A DNA stretch of 64,000 nucleotides, taken from positions 38,389 through 102,388 of the forward strand of contig WIXG01000286.1 of NCBI GenBank assembly GCA_009869945.1. The letters run 5' to 3'. Each line of letters starts with the position of its first letter. Within the stretch, counting starts at the first letter, position 1. Origin of the DNA: Mesaphorura yosii (Eukaryota; Arthropoda; Collembola; Poduromorpha; Tullbergiidae). The position numbers and the translations under genes are program-made. Positions 1-11,160 of the stretch are shown here, in pieces. The notes under the pieces are model-generated. The model was given only the letters and a program-made list of their open reading frames with translations, ran no database searches and had not been told where the DNA came from.

Positions 1-602
1 CGGTCAGATGTTGAATTTGCAGCACGGTTTACGCCTTTGAGGCGAGGGTGAGCAAGGAATTGAATGTATACACTGCATCGTACATAAACAAACGGTATTA
101 TTACGAGATTACTAATAGCGATGACGAATCGACGATACGATAATACAATCCACAGAAGAGCAGAGCTCTTGTAACTTGTAGAAGACAAACTTGCACTCAT
201 TCAAGTCGAAAGTGATTCATGCAGTTGTGAGTAACTCAACAAACGTCACGTCAGTTTCTGAACTCAAAATTCAAGTGGAGAACTGATTCCTGTGCTCAGT
301 TTTAAATTTATTGCGTGAACTCATCAGAGCTTGATTGGAAAATTAAATTTGTTCCCTACGTCTAAATTCTAAGATATCCTGCTCGTTAAGGGTTCAGTCC
401 AGTAATTCACAATTCAGGTGAGCACTTAGTTAATTTGTACACTAATCACAGGTGAAAGTTGGGATTGACAACTTAATTGTGAAATTGCGTTGCGACGTTG
501 ATTGCTTGTTAACACCACTGAATGTCCCCAATCATTTGACCTCCTCATTGACTGATTTATATTGATTCCAGATCAAGAAACGACACCAAATCTGCAATCA
601 CA
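1..602 (+). other. 5' flank and 5' UTR of CHMP2A
   Basis: No coding sequence is supported here. A good donor (CAG/GTGAGC, intron starting at 418) and an acceptor (TTCCAG, ending at 571) fit a 5' UTR intron of the CHMP2A gene. The second untranslated exon would then run from 572 to the ATG at 603. The transcription start is not visible. Confidence 0.5.
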
Positions 603-1540
603 ATGCCTCTGGAATGGCTGTTTGGTCGTCGTATGACGCCAGAAGAAATGCTTCGCAAGAACAAGCGAGCTTTGGATAAGGCCATCCGTGATCTAGATCG
701 AGAGAGACAACGAATGGAGCAGCAAGAGAAGAAGATCATTTCCGATATCAAGAAAATGGCAAAGGATGGTCAGATGGTAAGGTCTCCCCAATTCTAGCTA
801 AAACGATTGACGATGCCTTATAGTGAAGTTTTAATAAACCTGACCTGTAGTTGTAATTCTTCTCTATTCTTTGTAGGATGCTGTTAAGATTATGGCAAAG
901 GATCTAGTTCGGACAAGAAGATACACGAAGAAATTCATGTTGATGAAGGCAAACATTCAAGCAGTTTCGATGAAGATCCAAACTCTCAGATCGCAAAACG
1001 CAATGGCTGAGGCCATGAAAGGAGTCACCCGAGCCATGCAGAACATGAACAGGTAATGTCAATTGATATACTTGCACTAAGAACCCACATTTAGTAATTT
1101 CAACCTGAATTACACAACGCTAATGACGCATTATTTGAACGCAGACAAATGAAACTTCCACAAATTCAGAAGATCCTTCAGGAATTTGAGAAGCAGTCGG
1201 AAATCATGGATATGAAGGAAGAAATGATGAATGATGCCATGGATGACGCTCTGGATGAGGGAGATGAAGAAGAAAGGTAAATTAATAAAATTCAGCATAG
1301 TTAAATAGTTAAAACTTCTGAGCACCGAGACCGCTAAGCATAAAATTTCTTGTTTACTGCAGTGACGCGGTTGTTACTCAGATTTTGGATGAATTGGGAC
1401 TCCAACTGAAGGACCAACTCTCTGGTTTACCTGAAGCGAGTGGTGGACTGACAACTGGACAGAAGCAGCCTGCGCAGGCAGCAGTCGCCGACGCCGACGC
1501 TGATTTACAGGCGCGACTGGACAACCTAAGACGTGAATAG
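603..1540 (+). CDS. CHMP2A: Charged multivesicular body protein 2A (ESCRT-III, Vps2 family)
   Basis: ESCRT-III subunit that polymerises on membranes with CHMP3/CHMP4 and recruits Vps4 for multivesicular body sorting, cytokinetic abscission and membrane repair. Four exons: 603-776, 877-1052, 1145-1276 and 1363-1540, all GT-AG, joining to 219 residues (human is about 222). The basic N-terminal helix starts MPLEWLFGRRMTPEEMLRKN. The core has the family strings DAVKIMAKDLVRTRRY and QAVSMKIQTL. An acidic linker (DEGDEEE) follows. The C terminus ends in a MIM1 motif, DLQARLDNLRRE, which binds the Vps4 MIT domain. All diagnostic segments are present, so I expect it to be functional. A polyadenylation signal AATAAA lies at 1652. 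It faces SGF29, so the two genes converge. The start is unambiguous because the N-terminal amphipathic helix is invariant in the family. Confidence 0.95.
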
Positions 1541-2204
1541 CAACTTCAACTACTCCAATACTTACATAATTCAGGTTACGCCGTGCTTTATATGAATTAT
1601 ACATAATTGAGTGATTTAAATTCATAAGTTTGATAATTTCTAAACGCGATGAATAAACGATAAATGATATTGCTTTTACTATTTTTTTACTGCAAATTTA
1701 GTGGGTAGTAACATCCATATAAAACATCAATTAAATCAAAACGTATAAAATCCCATAAAATTGGTAATCGGTGTTGGTAAAAATTCAGTAAAATGTAATA
1801 AAGGAGGTATAAAAATTAATAACGCATTCGACCACAAGAACAAGAATAAATTAGGTAACAGTTGAATCGTAAATCATGGTGAAAGCTGCGAGCAGTTAAA
1901 AAAGAAAGTTTAAATTAATTACTTCAATCTTAAGTTATTGTAGACTAAAGTTAATTTATACTACATTTCTAATTTGTTAAATCATTAAATATTTTGTAAT
2001 TTAAAATCTGGATCGAATTGATTATCTCATTTACCATTTAGCTCAGATCGTACTTTGTTCGTGTCTTGTTCATTTAGAGAGTTAAAATTAAGCTTAATTT
2101 GAGTTAAAGTTAAGATACCGGGCCAAAGTACAATTACGGCCAATGTCTGTCAACTTCAGCTTCTTTTGTTTGTTTGCTCCATCGCCCTAGAACTGGATGG
2201 CAGA
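1541..2204. other. 3' UTR and convergent intergenic space
   Basis: AT-rich, with no supported gene. It holds the CHMP2A 3' UTR with AATAAA at 1652-1657 and, on the other strand, the SGF29 3' UTR. Nothing else is visible. Confidence 0.6.
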
Positions 2205-3409
2205 TTACTTCTTTTCTTTGTAAGCAATGACGTAACGCTGCGGAACCTTCAACGATGGACTGAAGCCTTCTGGATAAGTCGCGTCTTCAAAGAGAACCTC
2301 GTACTCGTCCTTGTGAGTCGCAGGTACAATATTGACCACAGCCTTGTAGAAGCAGGTAGTTTGTGGATACAAAGCCATGACTGATATCGAGTATATAAAA
2401 AATCGTAGATTAAAATTTGATTTTGATGGTTGATCTACGAATTGGCAAATAGCAAAACTTACCGACAGCGTTCTTAGGATAAAGTGCACCCATGTCCGTC
2501 TCAGGATTAGCTCTCATGGTCGGCAGAGGAATGACTCGTCGACGGCTCAAGTGCAGACGTTGTTTCTGCTCTTCGTCGACATCGTCCAGCTCATACTTTC
2601 CAGTAGACGCGTTATACTGCAAAACCTCTGCCAAAATCCAGTTGTCTTCGCCTTCAGATCCACGAACCAAAGCTGCAACCATGTCACCCGTCTAAATCAA
2701 AATCAATCAGAGTAAAAGGTGGTCTATGTTAATCATGTCATTTTTGCCTCCGTAATATTAAGTTCAGTTAACTGTTAACCTTACCTTGGCCAAGTAATGC
2801 GATTCTGCAGGCTTTGCTCCACACAATGGGGGCACTGTCTCGCCAGGTTGACCAATCCACAACGGCAAAGTTTGCGCAGAAGTCTGCAGCATTTTCATCA
2901 GTGTACCTCGGCGGATGGTTTCTTTACTTCCGGATTGTCTGACCGCAAACCGCCTGTCACTACGGATTTGGCGAACTTCATACAACATGCGAAGCGCTTG
3001 TTGAACAGCTGCTGCCTCCGCCTGCGCCTCTTCCAGGGCAGTGGTGTAGAGTCCATTCAACTTATGCTAAATGGGATAGCGATAACATTAATAGTCAACA
3101 ATAGGAGAACGCCAAATGGCAACTACGGGACTACTTTTATACGTACCTTCGTTCCAGGTGAAATTCGACCGTCCTTCTTCACAGCATCATTAACCGAATT
3201 AATTTCACCCAAAGATAGTGCACTCTGTTCGTGTCCAGCACCGATCTTTGGCAGCAGGGCCTGTGCCGCTCGCAGCTTCTCCTAGAAAATCAATCAAGAA
3301 CAAAGCAGACATAATGACACTATCTTTAATTAGTTAGGCTTAACATTATATGTACACGACTGATTACCTGAATTTGCTGAATAGTAGCGCTACTTGAAGA
3401 TTCACCCAT
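2205..3409 (-). CDS. SGF29: SAGA-associated factor 29 (tandem Tudor H3K4me reader)
   Basis: Subunit of the SAGA and ATAC acetyltransferase complexes. Its C-terminal tandem Tudor domain binds H3K4me2/3 and helps recruit the GCN5 module. Five exons in transcript order: 3409-3368, 3281-3147, 3066-2785, 2691-2463 and 2380-2205, giving 287 residues (human 293). The N-terminal half is helical (EKLRAAQALLPKIG). The Tudor region has the family strings DNWILAEVLQYN, KYELDDVDEE, LSRRRVIPLPTMRANPET, ALYPQTTCFYKAVV and VLFEDATYPEG, ending RYVIAYKEKK. The acidic and aromatic peptide-pocket residues typical of the family are in place. The start was chosen at the first ATG, after which exon 1 (14 codons, MGESSSSATIQQIQ) splices in phase 0. 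The gene converges on CHMP2A. Confidence 0.94.
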
Positions 3410-3884
3410 CTTGATTGCACTTATTGATTGCAACTATCGTCAACTTTGTACTTTTTTAATGTATGAGAAAGATCAGAAGCACCAATCGTACAAATTGCCA
3501 CTACAGTTTCGGTAACGCGATGCTCAGCTGCGTGCCCATGCCAGGAATCAGCAAGACAAACTAAACGGCTGCTGACAGTCCTTCAGTTGCACTCTGTGCT
3601 GGACGCCTAGAAATAAAATCGATGAAGTAGCCAAGAAGACGGATTGACTCTTCGCGGCCGCCCGCCGTCGATTCCTTGCGCTTGGGCGCATTGTCAGTAA
3701 AAAAAAAAGAACAAAGAGGCCTGGCCTCTCGTGTGAAGAAGAATTTTAATCGGCCTCTGTGCAATACATTGCAATTCACCTAAACGCGAATAAAAACTTC
3801 ACAAAGGCGCTCGGTCTTTGCAAAAGTGATCCAGTTTTGATCAACTAACTAAAAGATTCGTTATCGAATAAGGGTGGAACGTGA
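3410..3884. other. Intergenic, probable promoter space between SGF29 and the TPR locus
   Basis: Contains a 72-codon minus-strand open frame (3561-3779). It has low-complexity runs and no recognisable domain, splice partner or start context, so I treat it as non-coding. The space probably contains the SGF29 promoter. Confidence 0.4.
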
Positions 3885-5442
3885 ATGGTAATGGGTGATT
3901 CAGATAGGAACACAAGGTTGGGTAACAGACTCGAAAAGGAGACGATACGAGGAATTCCGGCAGCCACTGGAGCAACGCAAACACAAGCCAAAGACGTGAA
4001 GCACCGTAAAAAGAATGTAGATTCCGAAAAACCGAAAAGTCAAGTCGACAAAATGGAATCGTCTCGAGATAGAATGAAGAAATCGCACAGTAACGCGAGT
4101 ATAGAAAATGTACGAGTCCTGATAAAAAGAAAACTCCTTTGATCGACCTTGAAGCTGAAGACTTCCAAGAAGTAATTATGAATCGCCTTCAACCGATTTT
4201 GACCGATCTTATATACGATTCAGATGATGCTCAGCTGGATAGTTCTCAACGGAGCCAAGCAAACGGTAAATTCCAGAATAACCATGGTGTAAAAGCGAAA
4301 ATTTCGGAGCCTATTTCCAATGAAAAGTATGTCAGAAGTTTATCAAGTATTAAAATTCTCTCAATGATGAGACAATTCTCAATACTTAATGCTTAATTTG
4401 TAGACTTGCAGAAAATTAAAAGAACAAAGGAAATGAGTATGTTAGGAATGGTGATTACAGAGAGGCCATGAACAAGTACAATGAAGCTATTAGTAAGTAC
4501 ATTTCTCCTTGCTGTTTTGCTTGTATATCTTTCATACTGTCGGTTCTGTGGGCCTAAAATTCGGTAATTTGACAATTTTTCCATTCTAGGATTGAACAGC
4601 AAAGAAGCGGTGTATTTTTCAAATCGTGCCTTCTTGTACACTCAATATTAACAGGAGATTAGTTTTTTGTAGTTCATAATTTTCACGTTACGGGAGTGAC
4701 AGCTAAGATTGTCATAAGTTAAATTACGTTTCTTTAAAAATAAAATTTCTGGTTCCCAGAGTAGAAACTTCGTTCAATGTTTCAAGCATGCGATGCTGAA
4801 CCAGATATCAGATAAGGCCTTGAAAATGCCACTGCCATCAGTTGAGTTGAAAGTCCAGAAGTTCAGCATGATGGTGGTTATTTTGAAATCTGAAGGTCAA
4901 GTCTGTGGAGCAGTTGGCTTTAAATCAGAAGTATTTGACTCCCAGTTAACATTTTCTACCTACATGATTTAATGCATCAAAATCCGAGCGTAAGTAGTTA
5001 AATTAGTTTAATCCGTGCAAAGTACAACAAATTTACTGCTAAATTGCGTGGCATGGCTTCAAGTGGTTGGGCACTCAAGCAATGCTCTCATGACGGGGAA
5101 GTTCAAGCACAATTCAATCACTGAACTGGAATTCCTCTTCACAATTGACAAATACAAAAGATGGGGAATAATTGGCAATCGAAAATTATAATTAGCAGCC
5201 TGAGAAGTTGCCGCTGCTCTTTGTCCGTCTGCATGAATCCTGCTCGCCTTCTTGCTATTGGCAAGCAATGCCTTGCTTGCAAATTCGTTTCAAAATCGCA
5301 AACGACGAATGGGATTTTTGCAAAATTGCAGATAACGGCCCTTTGTCAGCTGCTTAATAACGGAAACCTGGTACGCGACATTCTCCATGCGAAAAGGAGA
5401 GATAAGGTCGAACAGAATGACATGGACATGGTACCCGAGTAA
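3885..5442 (+). pseudogene. Degenerate TPR-domain protein locus
   Basis: Several short coding-like blocks lie in order with plausible splice sites but disrupted frames. Block 1 (3885-4110) is Lys/Ser-rich. Block 2 (about 4107-4329) is in another frame and contains DLEAEDFQEVIMNRLQP. Block 3 (about 4403-4492) and block 4 (about 4590-4650) splice to a convincing tetratricopeptide repeat: KNKGNEYVRNGDYREAMNKY, then NEAIRLNSKEAVYFSNRAF. An in-frame TAA sits just before the KNKGNEY string. Another stop follows the TPR helix pair. Later blocks (4770-4975 and about 5161-5442) look codon-like but are unplaced. The TPR resembles the single-motif style of the SPAG1, RPAP3 or DNAAF4 co-chaperone families, but I cannot say which. 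Frame changes and internal stops favour a decayed gene. A fast-evolving gene with unseen exons is the alternative. Confidence 0.5.
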
Positions 5443-5811
5443 ATATGACATTCGTTGACAATTTGTAATTGGCCATTCTATTGCTTTATCAGAAAGGGCA
5501 AATACAAGTACAATATAGTTGAGTTTGATGATTGCTCAGGTGTTTCACAATGGCAATGGCAATGCAGTAATTTATTTATATGACATTGGAATTCCGCCTG
5601 AACCTTGAAACCATTCGCTGATTGTCACTTGGCCGCTAAAGTTTATCCCGGATAGTGAAAAGTCGGATTAGGAAACCAAGAAGTCCACCGCCCATGGCTT
5701 TCTAAATGCGGAATTCACACACATAGGCTTTTCGCTTACAGTGTGAAACGTGTGTCAACGCGTGAAACCCGTGGGTGTGCCGTGTGTCGTGCCAAATTTT
5801 CTCAGGATTTG
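5443..5811. other. Upstream region of the acyltransferase gene
   Basis: No gene seen. An acceptor-like TTTTCTCAG ends just upstream of the chosen start at 5812, so a 5' UTR intron is possible. Otherwise AT-rich and unremarkable. Confidence 0.35.
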
Positions 5812-8800
5812 ATGCACAAATCCAAAATGAAAGCGTCACCTTTCCTGTCGTTCGTGGCGGGCGCCATTCTTTGCGCCGCGCTCATCGTGTGGTCATCGTC
5901 AGTCGTCGATGCGAGCACGTCCCAAGAATACGAATCTTCTGCCCTGCTTAGCCTCATGCATCAGACACTGGACCACGGAACCGGAAGCAGCAGCAACAGC
6001 AAGCGAAGCGACGGAATCAGAAGAATCATGGAAAATTCGCTATTCCGGGAAGCTCTGATCCCATTCTACTTCAGAGACTTCGTTTGTCCGCTTAACTTTG
6101 ACTTTCTCTTCGTGAACATGACCAATTCAGTCTGCGAGGGGAATGTCAGAACGTTTCTGAATCACGTCTGCACCGCTTCGTTTGCGGCAGAGAATTTATG
6201 GGCACTGCAAAGTAAGTGACGTTTTTCCGGCATTTATTTTAGTTACAAAGGCGACGGATGAAATGAAAAATTCGCATCTCGCGTTTGAAAATGCTGAACA
6301 TCGATTTTTTTGCGTGGTCGTACGCCATATCGTCCTTTCTTGATTAGATTAATTTTGTGCGGACTTTTTACCCACACGCCAATGAACATGACCTCAAAAT
6401 GCTGCGACTGAAGCACGAATAAATCTGATTTATACGCATGTTTTTATCGTCAATGTTTTCAGTGGCCGATGCCTGGGCCAAACCGCCCGAAGGACTTTTA
6501 ACCGGTCACGTGAATCCGATGGGTGACTTTGATGAATGCGTGGAAATTGACACGAAAGGTCTGACCAATGTCGAAGGAGACGGCGCGACAAGTTTCAAGG
6601 GGCGCTACTGCACAGTTTACTTAGTCCCAAGTTTCTCGACTGTTGGAACCGGAAATGACACAGCAGCAATTCGGGAGGCCGTGTCCCCTGAGGAGCTTCT
6701 TGTAAGACTGCCACTGCCATTGCTCCACGTTTCTTTAAGCACGCGTAATCCATGAAGCTGAATCCTTGTCTTTTTCGGGGTTTACAGCACCTGATGTCGA
6801 TTCTGGAAGGTATCTTTATCATCCCCTCCATCGGAATCTGTCTCCCAAACACATGCGACAAGCACGAAATCCATCCAATCATAAACAACTTGGCAAAGTT
6901 CGTCGCATCGGGAATCGACGGCTTCAACCTCGGAACCAGCATGCATCAATGTTACGATAAGAAGAAGCCAGATTTGGACGCCGGAGATATTTCGGTCATG
7001 TACGTGCACAATCCGAAGATTCATAACGCAGGTGGCCTCATTTCTTGAACGGTTTATTTAAAATTTTAGAGCTCTCATTGGTGGAATAGCGGGACTTTGC
7101 ATTTTTGCTGCCATTGTTGACATTGCTCTTCACAGAGGAGTCGAGAAACCAAAGCCTCAAGGTATATCCAGCGAAATCTCTTAATCGTTTTTATTCCGTC
7201 TTGTTTTATTAGCGTCATTAATAAGTATGCAAGCTGCGGTTGTAGGTTTGGCCATGCAGTATTTCATGGCATTCTCGATGTACACAAACACAAAGAAATG
7301 GCTGTCGACTCGAAGTTCTGGTGACGACCTGGGTTGTATTCATGGAATAAGGTTCATCAGCACGACTTGGGTCATCTTAGCCCACACTTGGTACTGCATC
7401 TCGATGGTTCCGATGTGGAACATGGTCGACGTCAAGAAGGTAAGGTTTGGTTACTCAAATAAACAAACTTAAGTCTAATATTAACCCAACCATGTCAATG
7501 ATTTTATTTCAGATTCACGAAAGCTGGTCAATCCTAACCGTTTTGAACTCAACAATTTCCGTCGACACGTTCTTCATGCTCAGCGGGCTGCTTGTGGCCT
7601 ACAACGTTCTTAAAGTCCTCGACAAACAGAAAGGACGTCTGAATATTCCCATGTTTTATGTCCACCGTTACTTGAGGTATGTTCATCGGTCTGTAGGCAG
7701 AGTAAGCCGTGAGTCGTTGTCGTTTATCAGCTGAGATGACTGAGATCCACTTGACATTTGTATTTTTTTATGTAATTTTTAATTAGATTAACGCCCACCT
7801 ACGCAATGCTCGTTGGAATCATGGCCACGCTCGTGCCGTACCTCGGAAGTGGGCCGTTTTGGGAGCTCATGCAGCGCTGGTCAAATATTTGTGAAAACAA
7901 CTGGTGGACAAATCTGTTGTATGTCAATAACCTGGTCAATACGAGTTGGTTGGTAAGTCTGCTGACAATGCCGTCGCCAGTGCCTGAAATCCATTGCCTA
8001 ATAATGAATTAAGCGTTTGCATTATCTCAACTAGTGTCAAGGCGAAGCCTGGTACTTGGCCAACGACATGCAGTTTTACATCCTATCGCCGATTGTTCTC
8101 TACCCACTCTGGTATTCTCCGCTGATTGGCACGATATTCTTGGTTTTCTGCACCATTTGCGGAGTGCTGACTCCAGGGCTGCTGGTCCACTTTAAGAAAA
8201 CAGCGCCCACAACGATTGGAACCAGAGAGTAAGTACCTGAGGCTTATTAAATCGTACAACTATTGATGAAATAAGATGATTCCAAGACATGCTGCTTTTG
8301 TTTTCAGCATTCAGATATGGTTCTTGGACGTGTACATCAAACCCTGGGCTCGATTCCAGACCTACCTCGTTGGAGTCTGGGTCGGCTACATCCTGTACAA
8401 GTACAGAGGTAGGAAAATCCACATTCCATGGGTGCTCAACCTCGCCGGGTGGCTCCTGGCGACCGGCGCTTCTCTCGGAGTGCTGTATGGAATTCATCCC
8501 TGGTTCGACCCGGAGAAAGAAATTCCGAGGGCTGAAAGCTTCATTTACGCCTCGCTCAATCGATTCATTTGGGCCTGCGCTGTCGGCTGGGTCATATTCG
8601 CCTGCTGCAAAGGGTACGGAGGGCTAATCAACTCCTTCCTCTCTTGGAAGGTTTTCATGCCCCTCGGCCGCCTTTGCTTCTGCGTCTTCCTGGTTTCTCT
8701 TCATCTTCAAATGATTCTGCATCTCAGCCTTCGGGCGGCCTTCAGGCTCGAGAATTACGCGATGGTGAGTGCAGAGTGCGAATTCGAAATCGGCAACGCG

Positions 8801-9157
8801 AACAAATTCTATGCATTGACTGATATAACTGGTAACTAAATTGTAGGTGAACTATTTCTTCGCACATCTTGTCATGTCATTCCTGGTTGGATACTTCTGC
8901 ACAATGTTTTTCGAGTCGCCCTTCATGAAACTGGAGAAGTTACTGTTTGAAGGACCAGGTAACTTAGAATTAATTTCCTTATCTTGATCAAGTGTTACGA
9001 AACGCATGTTATCATGAACATTGCCCCTTTTGATGCAGATCGACCCAAGCCAGCGCCTGCTGTACAAGCTACACCTCCCAAAGAACGTTATGGAATATTT
9101 TATAACAAACCCGAGACCGTAATTAATGGAGTTTCCGACTCAAATAAGACGGAATAG
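5812..9157 (+). CDS. Nose-resistant-to-fluoxetine (NRF-6) type multipass acyltransferase
   Basis: Predicted membrane O-acyltransferase of the NRF-6/acyltransferase-3 family. In nematodes the family affects lipid and drug transport; substrates in arthropods are unknown. Eleven exons: 5812-6211, 6463-6701, 6788-6999, 7070-7161, 7213-7439, 7513-7676, 7787-7952, 8035-8228, 8308-8764, 8847-8958 and 9039-9157. All phases match, giving 793 residues. The signal peptide is at the start (LSFVAGAILCAALIVW). An extracellular Cys-rich NRF domain (residues about 60-300) has FDECVEID, GRYCTVYL, GICLPNTCDKHEI and MHQCYDKKKP. The acyltransferase-3 core follows with LGCIHGIRFISTTWVILAHT (carrying the conserved His), SVDTFFMLSGLLVAY and FYVHRYLRLTPTYAM, then about ten membrane segments. 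The C-terminal tail is cytosolic. The start is either ATG 5812 or the in-frame ATG 5827; both precede the signal peptide. AATAAA at 9281 is a good polyadenylation signal. Intact. Confidence 0.94.
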
Positions 9158-9421
9158 AATTCTTATAGTTGTACGTTAATTTTAATTCAGGTATAGATGG
9201 TAAACGCCAGAAACGATATTATTTACTGAATGAGTATTGATGGTGCGGTACTTTCTTATTATTCCTATCGATTAATTGCGAATAAATTCCCGGAAGCCGG
9301 AATGCTTCTTGGCTTTTAGTAATCAATCACGGTTTAATTTGCTTAAATATTGTTACAAGAGCAAAGCATTAAGATTTCGAATCAGAAGTATTTTGCTACA
9401 CTGCGAATTTTGTTGAAAGCA

Positions 9422-10164
9422 TTAAGAATTATTCCTCGGGTCTGGCTTCGCTTTCTCGTCCTCAGGATCGCCCTTCACCTTCACCGTGGTCTCAGTTTCT
9501 AAGGGACCCTTCGCTTGCGCCTCTTCAATCGCCGCTGGTTCATGTTCATCAGCTAATGAAGTCAAGGAAGTTGATTCTAGAATACTTTCGGCTTGGCTTA
9601 TGTCTTCACTGACAAGTGTTTCAGCGCTTGAGACGACCGAAATTGCGTCGTCGGTTATTTCTCCCAAATTATTTTCCCTGACGTCTTGACCATACTCGAG
9701 CAAATCCTAGAATACGGCTTCTCCAAATTCATCGCCACAGAAGACCTCCGAGAGTGATGATGATGACGCATCATCGTCGTCATTGTCATTATTGTCGACC
9801 GCTTCTGGTGTGTCGGCGTGGTCGGGATGATTCGAAGTCGTGGCAGTGGCAGACGAAGCCCCAGCTTTGTCCTCGACGAATGAACAAATTTCGTCGACAA
9901 CCTCCGATCCGAACTCGACGCAACCAACACTATTATCGATCACCTGTGTGGAGACTGCCCTTGCCAAGTTGTCGGTTCGAGCGCTGGCTCCAGACCCTCG
10001 ACGGTATCAGCAATCCAGAGAATTCGGTGTGCATTTTCCCGATCGACTTCTGTGAACTCAGTTCGTCCTCTTTTTAGCGATTCAGGAAGTTCACTGTATT
10101 CCTCTTCGATGAGATTTATAGCCGACTTGAATTTCTCGTCTGTTGGACTGTCTTCTTTGTCCAT
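9422..10164 (-). pseudogene. Acidic low-complexity protein gene with disrupted frame
   Basis: I do not recognise the product. Reading starts at ATG 10164 (MDKEDSPTDEKF), just after an acceptor-like GTGCAG. The first frame runs to about 9950 and includes NLIEEEYSELPESLKRG and HRILWIADTVEGLEPALE. It then has to shift by one base near 9965-9980 into a second frame carrying an acidic stretch (NNDNDDDDASSSSLSEVF). That second frame meets an in-frame TAG at 9707-9709 and continues in the same frame to TAA at 9422 (ISVVSSAETLVSEDISQAES, then EDEKAKPDPRNNS). Composition stays Asp/Glu/Ser-rich across the breaks, so all three pieces were probably one protein. Splicing from GTGATC near 9957 to TTCTAG at 9708 would remove both breaks, but only by switching to a 16-residue tail. 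Either an allele-specific or assembly indel plus a nonsense change, or a young pseudogene. It converges on the acyltransferase gene. Confidence 0.45.
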
Positions 10165-11160
10165 AGTCCTGCACAATTTAACAATTGGTGGGTTGTCCAA
10201 ATTAGTAAAATACCGATTCACCGTGACCCTGTAATTGGGGTATTATAAACAAATGTGAAGGAGTCAGGACACGATAACTTCAGGAAGGTCGGCAGAAAGC
10301 CCGAATGTCTTCAGTTTGATTAGTGCTTGTTACTAGTAAATTTTGGTTCAATCGGTACTGACACTGAATTACTCCACTGCAGAAAATTTTTTGCGGAAAT
10401 CAGTCACACAATTCTGTTGTCGTGACCAGAGCACGTAGTTTTATTTCAACTTGCAGATTTCTGTACGAATAGAAATCACTCGCATATTTTCCTTGATTGC
10501 AAACTTTTCCAAGTTCAAGGCGAGTGGGAAATGTCTCACTCCGACATCTGTCGTCATTCAGTCGGTAGTTTATTGAGAATTGTAAGGTTATTTCTGGAAA
10601 TGCCAGCGGCTGCATTGTAAACATGGAAGGGGCACTTAAGGGTAAGCATAGGTGATGAATTGTTTTTTTTTATTCCAAATGTTAGCCAGGCACAGACCAC
10701 TGGTTCAACAGAAGTAATACTTTATTGACTACATGACTACAATAATACAATACTTGGTACGCACGTTAGCAGTACAATTTCTCACTAAAGATTCATAAGT
10801 CAAGATGATTACATGCACATTCCAAGTTCGAATTTCCATTTCCTCGCACAATTCCACGTGCAGGCTCTACAAAGCAGCGTAGGCCGCCGACGCTGTACGG
10901 CGACGGCAAGGCCAAGTAACACAATTGTTAGTCGAATCTTATCTCTAACCTAGGCCACACAAAAACTTGCGAATTGCAAGGCGAAAGAAGCGACTAAGTT
11001 AGTATAGGATTCAAGTCTACGCACAACGCAGCATTGCGTCAACATTTTGAAAGTTTGAACGATTGTAAAATTATGGTTGGTTTTTGCATGATTCAGAGCG
11101 ATTGTGATTGCACAGTTTCCTTTCGTTTTATTCTCACAATCAGCGTCAGATTTCTTTTGT
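10165..11160. other. 3' UTR of the Pro-rich membrane protein gene and intergenic space
   Basis: A minus-strand polyadenylation signal (AATAAA read from 10726 to 10721) fits the end of the downstream minus-strand gene, giving a 3' UTR of about 430 bases. A 74-codon minus-strand open frame at 10400-10624 has unbiased composition and no domain or splice partner. I do not call it a gene. Confidence 0.5.

Noticed and set aside
3561-3779. 72-codon minus-strand frame (phenylalanine- and arginine-rich)
   Set aside because: Low-complexity runs, no homology recognised, no splice partner; it probably reflects promoter-proximal sequence.
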